Shown here piece after piece: positions 40,601-48,119 of a stretch of 64,000 bases of DNA. The notes beneath the pieces are model-generated. The model saw only the letters and a program-made list of their open reading frames with translations. It was not told the origin of the DNA and made no database searches. Origin of the DNA: Flavobacterium sp. (GTDB lineage: Bacteria > Bacteroidota > Bacteroidia > Flavobacteriales > Flavobacteriaceae); NCBI RefSeq assembly GCF_039595935.1, contig NZ_JBCNKR010000004.1, forward strand, positions 309,001-373,000, written 5' to 3'. Each line of letters starts with the position of its first letter. Within the stretch, counting starts at the first letter, position 1. Made by a program: the position numbers and the translations under genes.

Positions 40601-40977
40601 ATGTTTTGATTAATAAAAAAGTACTTTTAGTCGATGACGATGTCCGAAATTTATTTGCATTGACTACAGCTCTGGAACGCTTTGGATTAGAAGTAATTAG
40701 TGCAGAAAGCGGACATGAAGCAATCGATATTTTAAGTCAAAACATAAAAATTGATATTGTTTTGATGGATATCATGATGCCGGAATTAGACGGTTATGAA
40801 ACCATGAAAATCATCAGAAAAAATGTAAAACATAAAGATCTGACGATCATTGCCGTAACAGCAAAAGCAATGAAAGGTGACAGACAAAGATGCATCGAAT
40901 CCGGCGCATCTGATTATATCACAAAACCGGTAAATGTTGAACAATTGTCCTCTTTAATGAGAGTATGGTTAAAATAA
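34606..40977 (+). CDS. Giant soluble hybrid kinase with about twelve tandem HAMP modules
   Basis: A 2,123-residue protein with no signal peptide or membrane helix. Residues about 45-1195 are one degenerate and eleven well-conserved HAMP-type modules of 92 residues, each with [15 protein letters not shown] and WKDLTDSVN. Then a GAF domain (about 1215-1375), a coiled coil, HisKA (His1449 in [11 protein letters not shown]), HATPase (about 1560-1690) and three receivers (Asp1787, Asp1909, Asp2055). The plan resembles fungal group III (Nik1-type) kinases, where HAMP arrays sense osmotic or cell-wall stress. It is followed 9 nt later by a receiver-kinase. Confidence 0.93.
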   Translation: MKKAKHIDKLSQNEALIAMPIITDQKKSGTKIKKIETEESILNDAEFLKILLKVKNGNFSQRFPTDQNGIKRSICDTLNEIIDLNERMVFEFQKVGKSIGKQGKLTNRVVLDGARGSWSSCVDSVNTLISDLVHPTIEIAHVITSVAKGNLSQEMPLAIEGNPLQGEFLRIAKEVNGMVKQLNLFSMEVTRVAREVGTDGKLGGQAKVRGVGGVWKDLTDSVNKMASNLTGQVRNIADVTTAVAKGDLSKKITVDVKGEIQELKNTINTMVDQLNSFSSEVTRVAREVGTEGKLGGQAQVKGVGGTWKDLTDSVNQMASNLTGQVRNIADVTTAVAKGDLSKKITVDVKGEILELKDTINTMVDQLNSFSSEVTRVAREVGSEGKLGGQARVRGVGGVWKDLTDSVNQMASNLTGQVRNIAEVTTAVAKGDLSKKITVNVEGEILELKNTINTMVDQLNSFGAEVTRVAREVGSEGKLGGQAKVKGVGGTWKDLTDSVNQMASNLTGQVRNIAEVTTAVANGDLSKKITAVAEGEILELKKTINTMVDQLNSFSSEVTRVALEVGTEGKLGGQAKVKGVGGTWKDLTDSVNQMASNLTGQVRNIAEVTTAVAKGDLSRQITVDTKGEILELKNTINTMVGQLNSFASEVTRVAREVGTEGKLGGQAQVEGVGGTWKDLTDSVNQMASNLTGQVRNIAEVTTAVAKGDLSLQITVDVKGEILELKNTINTMVDQLRGFASEVTRVSREVGTEGKLGGQANVPGVAGTWKDLTDSVNQMAGNLTAQVRNIADVAIAVANGDMSRKITVDVRGEILQLKETLNTMVDQLREFASEVTRVAREVGTEGKLGGQANVPGVAGTWKDLTDSVNQMAGNLTTQVRNIAEVTIAVANGDMSKKITADVRGEILQLKETVNTMVDQLRAFASEVTRVAREVGTDGKLGGQAFVPGVAGTWKDLTDSVNQMASNLTGQVRNIADVTKAVANGDLSKQITVDVKGEILDLKNTFNTMVEQLNSFASEVTRVAREVGTEGKLGGQSEVKGVAGTWKDLTDSVNVMASNLTGQVRGIAKVVTSVAKGNLKQKLSIDAKGEVAQLTDTINEMIDTLATFSDQVTTVAREVGAEGKLGGQANVPGASGTWKNLTENVNQLAANLTTQVRAISEVASAVTQGDLTRTIGVEAKGEVEALKDTINQMISNLKATTLRNQEQDWLKSNLAKFTQMLQGQKELKSVTMKILSELAAVVTAQHGLFYILEEGEQFMDSKLNLIASYAYIKRKNSPTQYAMGEGLIGQVAIEKERIILSNVPKDYIRINSGLGDAKPKDVIILPVLFEGRLKAVIELASLDTFSQTHLDFLEGLTESIGIVLNTIESNSRTEELLVQSQSLASELKSQQEVLKNTNEELEEKAILLANQKEEVELKNQEVEVARKALEEKADQLTLTSKYKSEFLANMSHELRTPLNSLQILANELIANRDGNLSEKQIQFAKTINACGDDLIQLINDILDLSKIESGYISVDYNPITFAEISRFVESTFNPISQAKHLQFEIIMDDNLPDAMETDSQRLNQILKNLLSNSFKFTEKGEVKLHIYKAENNWKTKNGSLDNAEAVVAFEISDTGIGISKEKQNIIFEAFQQAEGSTSRKYGGTGLGLSISRGLSDLLGGSIELESDTNIGSKFTLFLPLKFVHIPELENISVNEETNVIHAGKSRLKSLPSASFKKSDIDLYFVDEVGDDRTNIKPDDKILLIAEDNITFAKILLERAHQHDIKAIVTTRGNDVVDYINQFQPHAITMDLNMPDTSGWKILDRLKTDFTLRHIPVYIISGEDERNKGLKRGARNFFVKPVKNELLTSLFNDIQDFKDKKEKNLLVVDDNKIDLKRIVEAVKGDDISISTALTAKEAVEFIKEKSFDCIILDLVLPDADGLDLISDLENNISGETAIIIHSAGDVNKKQRSKLGRFAHSIITKSASSIDELVDQTALFMHRVHKDLPETMKDRIETYYLKEDVLINKKVLLVDDDVRNLFALTTALERFGLEVISAESGHEAIDILSQNIKIDIVLMDIMMPELDGYETMKIIRKNVKHKDLTIIAVTAKAMKGDRQRCIESGASDYITKPVNVEQLSSLMRVWLK
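35160..38190 (+). repeat. DNA-level tandem repeats of 276 bp encoding HAMP modules
   Basis: Eleven units with a period of 276 bp (92 codons) lie inside the kinase gene, with high identity between adjacent units. Recombination between them could change the module number without a frameshift. Confidence 0.92.
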
Positions 40978-40986
40978 TTTTGTATT

Positions 40987-42231
40987 ATGAAAAGCCAAAA
41001 CCCCAAAGAAGAACATTCGGTTAAAATACTAATAGTCGATGATAAAAAGGAAAATCTGCTTTCTCTTCAGGTTATACTTGCTGATAGAGGTTATGAGTTT
41101 GTAGAAGCGACTTCTGGTAAGGATGCATTGCGAATTCTGCTTAAAAATCAGGATTTTGCCATTATCCTTATGGATGTGCAGATGCCCTTAATGGATGGTT
41201 TTGAAACTGCTGAGCTCATCCGCCAGAGCGATAAACTCAAACATGTGCCTATCATCTTTTTAACTGCCAATATGAATACTTCAGATTATATTTTTAAAGG
41301 ATATCAATCTGGTGCTGTAGATTATATGATAAAACCATTATCTGCCGAAATACTTCAGGCGAAGGTTATGGTTTTTACAGAATTGTATAAAAAAAACAGA
41401 GAATTAATTATTAAAGAAGAAGAAACAGCAGCACTCAATGCCCGAATTACAAAAGCCAATGAAGAACTGGCCGAGCAGTATATTGCGATTGAAAAATACG
41501 CCACTGAATTAAAAAAGAAAAACACTGAACTTGATGCTTTCACGCATATTTCGAGTCATGATTTACAGGAACCGCTGCGAAAAATTCAGACTTTTACCAA
41601 CATTATTCTGGCAAAAGAATACCCAAATTTAAGTCCCGATGGAAAGGCAAAATTTGAGCGTATTTTGTATTCGACAAACCGAATGCGGGAATTAATCAAT
41701 GATCTTTTGACTTTTTCAAGAACCAATATTACAGATCGTATTTACGAAAATACCGATCTTAATATCATTATCGAAGATGTAAAAGAAGCACTTCGGGAAA
41801 ATATCAAGGAGAAAAATGCTTTGATAACAACAGAACTTCATGGCAAAATAAATATTATTCCGTTTTTATTTATTCAGCTTGTTGAGAATCTGGTAAACAA
41901 TGCCTTGAAGTTTTCTCAGAAGGAAATTCCACTGCAAATCGAAATTAAAAGCCGAATTGTAAAAGGTGAAGAATTACAAAATGATAAATTATCACCAACT
42001 GAAAATTATTGCCATATAAGTTTTAAGGACAACGGAATTGGTTTTGAACCGGAACACAGCGAAAAAATATTTGGCGTTTTTCAAAGATTACACAGCAGAG
42101 ATATTTATGACGGAACCGGAATTGGCCTTGCCATTGTAAAAAAGATTGTCGAAAATCATAATGGTTTTATCAGCGCAACAGCAAAACCTATGGAAGGCGC
42201 GACGTTTAATATTTATATTCCGCAAAAATAA
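40987..42231 (+). CDS. Receiver-histidine kinase fusion
   Basis: A 414-residue soluble protein with an N-terminal receiver (Asp63 in LMDVQMP; Lys in IKPLS), a coiled-coil linker (about 130-180), HisKA with HISSHDLQEPLRK, and a HATPase domain (DNGIGFEP, GTGIGLAIVKK). The reverse of the usual hybrid order suggests a mid-relay kinase whose activity is set by phosphorylation of its own receiver. It is 9 nt downstream of the poly-HAMP kinase, so the two are probably partners. Confidence 0.9.
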   Translation: MKSQNPKEEHSVKILIVDDKKENLLSLQVILADRGYEFVEATSGKDALRILLKNQDFAIILMDVQMPLMDGFETAELIRQSDKLKHVPIIFLTANMNTSDYIFKGYQSGAVDYMIKPLSAEILQAKVMVFTELYKKNRELIIKEEETAALNARITKANEELAEQYIAIEKYATELKKKNTELDAFTHISSHDLQEPLRKIQTFTNIILAKEYPNLSPDGKAKFERILYSTNRMRELINDLLTFSRTNITDRIYENTDLNIIIEDVKEALRENIKEKNALITTELHGKINIIPFLFIQLVENLVNNALKFSQKEIPLQIEIKSRIVKGEELQNDKLSPTENYCHISFKDNGIGFEPEHSEKIFGVFQRLHSRDIYDGTGIGLAIVKKIVENHNGFISATAKPMEGATFNIYIPQK

Positions 42232-42240
42232 ATTGAAAAC

Positions 42241-42363
42241 GGATTAAAATCCGGTATATATGAACTGGATTGAAATCCAGCCCTACAATATAAATCATTC
42301 CTGCGGAATTTTACATTCTGGGTGTTAATACGATTTATATTGTAGGGCCGGATTTCAATCCGG
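42241..42363. repeat. Palindromic element, GGATTGAAATCC family, copy 1
   Basis: Long inverted arms (42265-42296 and 42332-42363, 32 nt, two differences) share the word CCCTACAATATAAAT. Each carries a small hairpin (CTGGATTGAAATCCAG or CCGGATTTCAATCCGG), and the differences preserve pairing within each hairpin. The centre has ATTCCTGCGGAAT, like the core of the nested elements at 6.0 and 45.2 kb. It lies between the receiver-kinase and a Crp/Fnr gene. Confidence 0.9.
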
Positions 42364-42400
42364 TTTAATATGAATTCGGTCATGTCGATATTTAATCTTT

Positions 42401-42428
42401 TTGATCATCAAAAATTTAAATATCTTTG
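42401..42428 (+). promoter_or_regulatory. Promoter of the second Crp/Fnr gene
   Basis: TTG (42401-42403), 17 nt, then TATCTTTG (42421-42428), both matching the consensus. The box ends 8 nt before the ATG, so the mRNA leader would be only a few bases. Confidence 0.6.
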
Positions 42429-42436
42429 ATCTTAAC

Positions 42437-43000
42437 ATGCAGGAAAAACTTCGGGAACATATCGAAAAAATAATAAAACTAACAGATGAAGAATTTTCAT
42501 TTATCAGTCAGCATTTTATCACCAAAAAATTTAAAAAACATCAATTTTTAATTCAGGAAGGCGATGATGTAAAATATGCTTATTTTATAATTTCCGGACT
42601 TTTAAAATTGGTTTACACCGATGAATCTCTAAAACAGCATATTGCTTCATTTGCTATGGAAGACTGGTGGGAAAGCGATTATTATGCTTTTTTCACTCAA
42701 ACAAAAGCGACAATGTCTTTAGAGTGTCTGGAAGATACCGAAGTGCTTTGTTTTACACTCGATGATTATAAAAATCTCTGCGATAATTCCCCTAAAATGC
42801 TGCGTTTTTTACTGGAAAAAGCCAACTTTGGTTTTCTTGCCTCACAGCGTCGTATTATTTCCTGGATGACTTCTAATCCAAAAGAACGTTACGAACAGCT
42901 TTTAAAACAATATCCAACCCTTTTTCAGCGTGTTCCTAAAAGTCTTATTGCTTCTTATTTAGGCGTGTCGCGGGAGACTTTAAGCCGATTATCTTCATAA
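42437..43000 (+). CDS. Crp/Fnr-family transcriptional regulator
   Basis: A 187-residue regulator with an N-terminal cyclic-nucleotide-type barrel (EGDDVKYAYFIISGLLKL) and a C-terminal helix-turn-helix ending SYLGVSRETLSRLSS. It ends right after the recognition helix, which is common in the Bacteroidota subgroup. The ATG at 42437 is used because the longer frame starts with TTG inside the promoter. It is followed 94 nt later by an exported RidA-like gene on the same strand, its likely target. Confidence 0.87.
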   Translation: MQEKLREHIEKIIKLTDEEFSFISQHFITKKFKKHQFLIQEGDDVKYAYFIISGLLKLVYTDESLKQHIASFAMEDWWESDYYAFFTQTKATMSLECLEDTEVLCFTLDDYKNLCDNSPKMLRFLLEKANFGFLASQRRIISWMTSNPKERYEQLLKQYPTLFQRVPKSLIASYLGVSRETLSRLSS

Positions 43001-43094
43001 ATGTGACATTTCGCACTTCATATTCGTGACAAATGTCAAGACCTGTTTCCATAAGTTATTTTCAATTTTGCAGTATAAATTTAAAACTGTAATC

Positions 43095-43565
43095 GTGAAA
43101 AAAACAACAAAATTTTTAGGATTATTATTAATCACAGCAATGCCAATATTGGCACAAACTAAAAAAGGAAATCAAATGGAAAAAAGAGTTATTAATCCGT
43201 GGAAATGGCAAAATGAACGCAGCTACAATCAGGCAGTTGAAGTAAAAAATCCGGCAGGAACATTATATGTTTCAGGGCAGACTGCTATAAATGCCGAAGG
43301 AATTTCAAGTAACGAAAACATGGAATCGCAGTTAAAACTGGCGATCCAAAATCTGGAACAAGTAATTACCGAAGCTGGTTACGAATGCAGCGGTATCGTA
43401 AGACTAACAATCTATACAACGGCAACTGCTGAGCTTTGGCCGCACTTCAACATTCTGCAGGAATGGATTGCAAAACACAACATTCAACAAGCCACAACTT
43501 TAATGGAAGTAAAAAGCCTTTTTGAAACCGTTAAAGTAGAATTGGAAGCGACAGTGGTTAAGTAA
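43095..43565 (+). CDS. Exported RidA-family protein lacking the catalytic Arg
   Basis: A 156-residue Rid/YjgF-fold protein. A GTG start gives a signal peptide of about 20 residues (hydrophobic FLGLLLITAMPILAQ). The Rid domain follows, with TLYVSGQTA and a C-terminal VKVELEATVV. Canonical RidA proteins have Arg in the segment before the last strand; here the equivalent reads ATTLMEVKSLFE with no Arg, so imine deaminase activity is doubtful. An internal ATG at 43176 would give a cytoplasmic form. RidA proteins are normally cytosolic, which makes the signal peptide notable. Confidence 0.8.
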   Translation: MKKTTKFLGLLLITAMPILAQTKKGNQMEKRVINPWKWQNERSYNQAVEVKNPAGTLYVSGQTAINAEGISSNENMESQLKLAIQNLEQVITEAGYECSGIVRLTIYTTATAELWPHFNILQEWIAKHNIQQATTLMEVKSLFETVKVELEATVVK

Positions 43566-43604
43566 TTTTAGGTGCAAAGTGACAAAGTGACAAAGCTGCA
43601 AGTT

Positions 43605-43790
43605 AAACGGATTGAAATCCGGCGTTACGATGAAATTAAACCGGATTGAAATCCGGTCCTACAATATGAATCTAAATTCTTCGGTATCAAAATAAAGAGC
43701 CAACGGCTCGGTTTATATTGTAGGGCTGGATTTCAATCCAGTTCATATTGCAGAGTCCGATTTCAATCTGGTTGAAATCGGAATTTTAAA
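43605..43790. repeat. Palindromic element, GGATTGAAATCC family, cluster 2
   Basis: At least four hairpins built on GGATTGAAATCC or its near-palindromic variants (near 43608, 43641, 43727 and 43758). Two of them are linked by the inverted word CCTACAATAT. The cluster fills the space between the convergent rid and hxlR genes. The sequence matches the element at 42.24 kb. Confidence 0.88.
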
Positions 43791-43795
43791 TAAGA

Positions 43796-44158
43796 TTATA
43801 CAAAAACGCCATCCTTAACCTTAAAAGCCCACGCCGCCATTGCCTCAATAACAGGCAGCAAACCTTCTCCAGCATTGCTTAAACGATAAGTTACAAACGG
43901 AGGCACCACAGGTTTTGCATCTCTAATAACCAAACCATCAGCTTCTAATTGTTTTAAGTGCTGAATAAGCATTTTTTCTGTCACAGCCGGAATAGCTCTT
44001 TTTAATTCACTGTAACGTTTATCACCGCCAGATAAATGCCAAATAATAATGGGTTTCCAATAACCTCCTATTTTTTCCATTACAAACGTAACCGGACATT
44101 TTTCCAATGCATATTGCTTATTTTCCTGAATTGTCGATGATTCTTTAATTGCTGCCAT
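43796..44158 (-). CDS. HxlR-family redox-type regulator
   Basis: A 120-residue winged-helix regulator with the HxlR/YodB pattern: N-terminal CPVTFVMEKIGGYWKPIIIWHL, wing AVTEKMLIQHLKQLEADGLV, then YRLSNAGEGLLPVI. The single Cys near residue 21 is at the position used for thiol sensing in YodB/HypR-type members. It is divergent from an NmrA-family gene, with overlapping promoters, so it probably represses that gene and itself. Confidence 0.9.
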   Translation of the reverse strand: MAAIKESSTIQENKQYALEKCPVTFVMEKIGGYWKPIIIWHLSGGDKRYSELKRAIPAVTEKMLIQHLKQLEADGLVIRDAKPVVPPFVTYRLSNAGEGLLPVIEAMAAWAFKVKDGVFV

Positions 44159-44173
44159 AATACATACTTTAGG

Positions 44174-44212
44174 GTAAGTACTTGTATAAAAGTAAGTACA
44201 AAGATACCTTTG
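44174..44212. promoter_or_regulatory. Overlapping divergent promoters with candidate HxlR operator
   Basis: Plus strand: TTG (44182-44184), 20 nt, TACCTTTG (44205-44212). Minus strand: TATCTTTG (44199-44206). The two -7 boxes overlap, so polymerases compete. GTAAGTAC occurs at 44174-44181 and 44192-44199, and GTACTT-N10-AAGTAC forms an inverted repeat over the plus-strand -33 box: a good operator candidate. Confidence 0.65.
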
Positions 44213-44238
44213 TAACTGTAATAAAAAAAATTATATAT

Positions 44239-45114
44239 ATGAAAATTATACTATCAGGTTCTTTAGGGAACATCGGAAAACCTTTAACTGTCAATTTAGT
44301 TGCTGCCGGACACGATGTAACGGTTATCAGCAGCAGCGCTGACAGAAAAGCGGAAATAGAAAATCTTGGTGCAAAAGCTGCAATTGGCTCTGTAAGCGAT
44401 GCTGATTTTTTGACTGAAACATTCAAAAATGCTGATGCCCTTTTTGCGATGACGCCACCAAATTTAGGCGGTGCTAATGTAATTGCCAATACAGTTGCTG
44501 CAGGAAAATCTTTTGCAACAGCGATCGAAAATGCAAACGTAAAAAGAGTGGTTATGTTAAGCAGTATTGGAGCCGATTTACCATCAGGAACTGGTCCGAT
44601 TGCCGGACTTTATCAAATTGAGAAATTATATAATGAGCTTAATGCTTCTGTTACTTTTTTAAGAGCGGGTTATTTTTATACTAATTTTTATAATGATGTT
44701 CCGATGATTAAAGGCGCAGGAATTATGGGTGGAAATTATCCAACTGATGTAAAAATTCCTTTAGTACATCCTGCTGATATTGCTTTGGCTGTCGCCGAAG
44801 AACTACAGAAAACACCATCAGTAAAAAATGTTCGTTATATTGTAAGCGACCTTCGAACTCCGGCAGATGCTGCAAAAGTTTTTGGAGCGGCAATTGCAAA
44901 ACCAGAATTACCTTGGGTAGAATTTACAGATGAACAATCGTTTGAAGGAATGACACAAGCCGGAATTCCTGAAGAAATTGCAAAGCTTTATACTGAAATG
45001 GGAGTTGGTTTAAAAACCGGAAAAATTGCTGAACATTTCATTACGAGTAATTCTTCTATAGATGGAAAAACAAAATTGGAGGATTTTGCTAAAGAATTTG
45101 CAGGCAAATTTTAA
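44239..45114 (+). CDS. NmrA-family NAD(P)-binding oxidoreductase
   Basis: A 291-residue atypical SDR of the NmrA/QOR2 kind: N-terminal Rossmann motif (SGSLGNIGKPL), then AMTPPNLGG and a long C-terminal substrate region. There is no YxxxK catalytic pair at the usual place, so it may act as an NADPH sensor or quinone reductase. The ATG gives MKIILSGSLG. It is paired divergently with an HxlR regulator, a common arrangement for quinone or electrophile stress genes, and is followed by a strong terminator. Confidence 0.88.
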   Translation: MKIILSGSLGNIGKPLTVNLVAAGHDVTVISSSADRKAEIENLGAKAAIGSVSDADFLTETFKNADALFAMTPPNLGGANVIANTVAAGKSFATAIENANVKRVVMLSSIGADLPSGTGPIAGLYQIEKLYNELNASVTFLRAGYFYTNFYNDVPMIKGAGIMGGNYPTDVKIPLVHPADIALAVAEELQKTPSVKNVRYIVSDLRTPADAAKVFGAAIAKPELPWVEFTDEQSFEGMTQAGIPEEIAKLYTEMGVGLKTGKIAEHFITSNSSIDGKTKLEDFAKEFAGKF

Positions 45115-45123
45115 TTAAAAAAT

Positions 45124-45164
45124 AAAAAAGGGACTGTTTCAAAAGTAGAAACAATCCCTTTTTT
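45124..45164 (+). terminator. Rho-independent terminator
   Basis: AAAAGGGACTGTTTC pairs with GAAACAATCCCTTTT (one mismatch), then a T run. It ends the NmrA-family gene. Confidence 0.9.
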
Positions 45165-45180
45165 ATTTTATGGGATTTAT

Positions 45181-45352
45181 GTTCCAGAGGAACATTTCGT
45201 CGGTAGAAAATGATATTGTTACCCATTTATACGTTCCATAGGAATGTTTGATTATCTCATTATTTGTAACACATAATATTTCAAACGTTCCTACGGAACG
45301 TAAATGCCGTTGGGTAATATTTTTTCTACCAACCAAACATTCCTACGGAATG
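45181..45352. repeat. Nested palindromic element, copy 2
   Basis: It has the same plan as copy 1 at 5.95 kb. Outer arms (45181-45210 and 45321-45352) share the word TTCGTCGGTAGAAAA or its inverse with changes; inner arms lie at 45231-45251 and 45281-45301. Each arm has a TTCCnnnGGAA core (AGA, ATA, TAC). It lies between convergent genes. Confidence 0.9.
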
Positions 45353-45368
45353 CATTACAGGCTTCAAA

Positions 45369-46781
45369 TTAATCTGGATTGGCCAAAATCTTATACAACT
45401 CAGCATTCGAAATATAAAACTGATTTTCAATGCTAATTTGCGAAAGCTTAGCACTAACCAAATTATTTTCTCTGGAATTAATCAGGAAAATCGAACTTTC
45501 GCCAAAAGAAAACAGTTTCTCTTCAGAATTCAGCATTGTCACGTAATCTTTTACCAGATTATCAATTACGTTTTTTTGCCTTTTTAGCGAAGCAATTTCA
45601 GTTTGCTGTGCTTTTATTTTGTTTTTTAATTCTAGTCTTTGCTGTTCTATATCAAACTTTAAATCCTGAATTTTAAGTTTTGCCATTTTCAGGCTTCCTC
45701 TCTCCTTTCTCAGGAAAATCGGAATACTGAAATCAATATTAAACTTGTAATCATCAGCATTAAACGAATCAAAATATTGAGGTTCAGAAATATAATTATA
45801 ACCAACATTTAATTTCGGAAGCAGTGAATTTGCCTTCAATTGCCGGTTAACTTCCAGCATCGACATTTTAGTTTCCAGTGCCTGAATTTTTGGGTGTGAA
45901 TCCAGTGATTCTACATTCACCATCATGGCATCTGTTTTTAATGTTTCTTCAAGCGTTAAAATTAGATTTTCTTCAGGTTTAACCATATCTCCTAATTCAA
46001 CCGGAACATTTTCAATCCACAAATAATTAGACAAATACAATTTGGCTTTTGCTAATTTCAGGTTCCCGTTTTCTACGTTCAATTCTCTGTTTCTAACAGT
46101 GATTCCAGCTTCAACACTGTCAATTGCAGGCGCATCGCCAAGTTCAATTAGTTTTTTAACACCTTGAAAACGTGTGCTGGCAAAACCTAAATATCTTTTA
46201 TAAAGTTCGGCTTCGTTGTAGCTTTTTCTCCATTCAAAATAAGCTTCACTTGCTTTATACAAAACTTCAATTGCTTTTAGTTTTCGTTGTGCATCGCTTA
46301 ATTTTAACTGCAGTTTTCCTTCTCTAACATCGGCCATACGCTGGTTGATGAACATTCCCTGTCCAAGCGCAACGCTGATTCCCAAAGAAGTTAATCCGTT
46401 ATCAGGCGTACGATTCTGCGGATTATAATATTGTCCGTCGGTATCATCAAAACCTGCTTTAATTTCAATTCCGTACCAGGTCGGAATTTTAAAACTGCTG
46501 TTTAATAATGAATAATATTCAGTTCCTTTGAACTCTTTTTTATTGTAATCCACTTCAATTTTCGGATCAAAACCACCGCGCGCCAGCATCAATGCCGCCT
46601 GAGCATTTGTAATCTCAAGATTGGCCTGTTTTACCAGCGGATGGTATTTTTTTACATATCCTAAATATTCGCTGTAACTCAGTTCTTCTTTATTAAAATC
46701 CTGACTATAAATCGCAGAAAAGCCGAATAAAAACAAAAGAGAAAGTACAGTCCATTTCAATTTATTTTTTCTCTTTTCCAT
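45369..46781 (-). CDS. TolC-family outer-membrane efflux protein
   Basis: A 470-residue TolC-like channel: signal peptide (about 1-26, ending AIYSQ) and two OEP repeats with long amphipathic helices. I chose the ATG at 46781 because it has an AGGAGG site 7 nt upstream and gives a clean signal peptide; upstream ATGs would extend into hlyD without improving the signal. It overlaps the HlyD gene by 20 nt and forms the outer-membrane channel of the ABC-HlyD-TolC secretion system. Confidence 0.9.
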   Translation of the reverse strand: MEKRKNKLKWTVLSLLFLFGFSAIYSQDFNKEELSYSEYLGYVKKYHPLVKQANLEITNAQAALMLARGGFDPKIEVDYNKKEFKGTEYYSLLNSSFKIPTWYGIEIKAGFDDTDGQYYNPQNRTPDNGLTSLGISVALGQGMFINQRMADVREGKLQLKLSDAQRKLKAIEVLYKASEAYFEWRKSYNEAELYKRYLGFASTRFQGVKKLIELGDAPAIDSVEAGITVRNRELNVENGNLKLAKAKLYLSNYLWIENVPVELGDMVKPEENLILTLEETLKTDAMMVNVESLDSHPKIQALETKMSMLEVNRQLKANSLLPKLNVGYNYISEPQYFDSFNADDYKFNIDFSIPIFLRKERGSLKMAKLKIQDLKFDIEQQRLELKNKIKAQQTEIASLKRQKNVIDNLVKDYVTMLNSEEKLFSFGESSIFLINSRENNLVSAKLSQISIENQFYISNAELYKILANPD

Positions 46782-48117
46782 TTTTTGCCTCCTTTTCATC
46801 TGACTTATAATAATTTGGAGGGAAACCATTCAGGTTTCGCCATATTTCATACCACACAGAAACTGTTTCAAGTAAAGCAATACTCTGCGCTCCTGCTCCA
46901 ATGCTCAGTTCTTTTGGCCATTTGTTATCAGGACCGTCCGGAGAAACAAGTATTCTGTATTTTCCATTCGCACTAATAAAGTTTTCAATTGCTACGACTT
47001 TTCCTCCGTATGTTCCATAAGATAATCCCGGCCAGCCTGAGAAAACAATTCTTGGCCATCCGTCAAACCAAACTCTAACTTTTGCACCACGATGAACCAA
47101 CGGCAAATCGATAGGATCAACATACGTTTCTACAGCAATATCGTAGCTTGCCGGCATAATACTTACAATTGAAGTTCCTTCTTTAATCGTTTCTCCAAGA
47201 CCCGCCAGCAAGGCACGGTTTACGTAACCGCTCTGCGGTGCAGTAATATAATACAAACCATTTCTCAATCTGTAATTTGTATACTGATTTTCTAATTTAT
47301 TCACCTGAGCTTCAGTATCATATTGTGTGCTTAAAGCGGTAAATTTATCACTTCTTGATTTTGATATTTTTTCAGAATATTCAGCCGTGATTCGGTTTAT
47401 TTCAACTCTTGCATTTATCAGCTCGTTTTTACTGCTCAAAAGTTTGTTTTGCTGAGTAATGATATAAGCCTCAGATTCCTGAAGTTTTAATCGTTTTTGC
47501 TCCACATCTGTTAGCGGTTTTAAACCTTCTTTATTAAGCGCCGTCGAACGATCAAATTGTGTTTTAGCAATTCTTAATTGTGTTTTAACCGCTTCAAGAT
47601 CCATGCTGTCGCTTTTAATTTTCAGCTGAGCTTGTTTTATTTTATTTTGCGCCTGCTGCAATTTTAATTGTCTTTCTGTATTAAGAGATTGTGCCTGAAC
47701 ATCAAGAGAATTTACTTTATCGCCATACGATTCTACCGCCATTTTTTTGGCTTCAACCTGTTGCTTTGTATTATTCACCAGATTCGGGTCCAGGTAATCT
47801 TCTTTCACCTCAGATATAAAAACAATGGTATCTCCTTTTTTTACATAATCACCTTCCTGAACGTACCATTTTTCGATACGTCCGGCAATGGCATTATGTA
47901 CCGTTTGCGGTCTCTGATCTGGTTTTAAAGTGGTTACAGAACCACTTCCTGAAATATTTTGTGTCCATGGCAAAAAAAGACATGCGACTAAAAAAATCAG
48001 GAATCCAATTATAACTCTGTTTAAAATTTTATAATGAGGTCTTTTGGCAACGCTGGTAATCGATTTGTATTTACCCGGCGTAATAAGTACGTTATTATCT
48101 TTAGAAATATTAAGCAT
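46762..48117 (-). CDS. HlyD-family membrane-fusion protein
   Basis: A 451-residue adaptor: one membrane helix (about 32-50), a biotinyl-lipoyl-like half-motif (GRIEKWYVQEGDYVKKGD), a long coiled-coil hairpin (about 120-270), the second lipoyl half and a beta-barrel domain with a Trp/Gly-rich insert (FDGWPRIVFSGWPGLSYG). It begins 2 nt after the ABC transporter stop and overlaps tolC, so the three are co-translated. It links the ABC exporter to TolC. Confidence 0.92.
   Translation of the reverse strand: MLNISKDNNVLITPGKYKSITSVAKRPHYKILNRVIIGFLIFLVACLFLPWTQNISGSGSVTTLKPDQRPQTVHNAIAGRIEKWYVQEGDYVKKGDTIVFISEVKEDYLDPNLVNNTKQQVEAKKMAVESYGDKVNSLDVQAQSLNTERQLKLQQAQNKIKQAQLKIKSDSMDLEAVKTQLRIAKTQFDRSTALNKEGLKPLTDVEQKRLKLQESEAYIITQQNKLLSSKNELINARVEINRITAEYSEKISKSRSDKFTALSTQYDTEAQVNKLENQYTNYRLRNGLYYITAPQSGYVNRALLAGLGETIKEGTSIVSIMPASYDIAVETYVDPIDLPLVHRGAKVRVWFDGWPRIVFSGWPGLSYGTYGGKVVAIENFISANGKYRILVSPDGPDNKWPKELSIGAGAQSIALLETVSVWYEIWRNLNGFPPNYYKSDEKEAKNGKEKK
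46788..46793 (-). promoter_or_regulatory. Strong Shine-Dalgarno site for tolC
   Basis: A perfect AGGAGG lies 6 nt before the tolC ATG, inside the hlyD coding sequence. Such sites are rare in Bacteroidota, which mostly initiate without Shine-Dalgarno pairing. Confidence 0.7.
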
Positions 48118-48119
48118 GA

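Noticed and set aside
42241..43790. Insertion sequence or composite transposon bounded by the two palindromic clusters
   Set aside because: No transposase gene lies between them and no target-site duplication is visible; only a possible mobile unit can be suggested.
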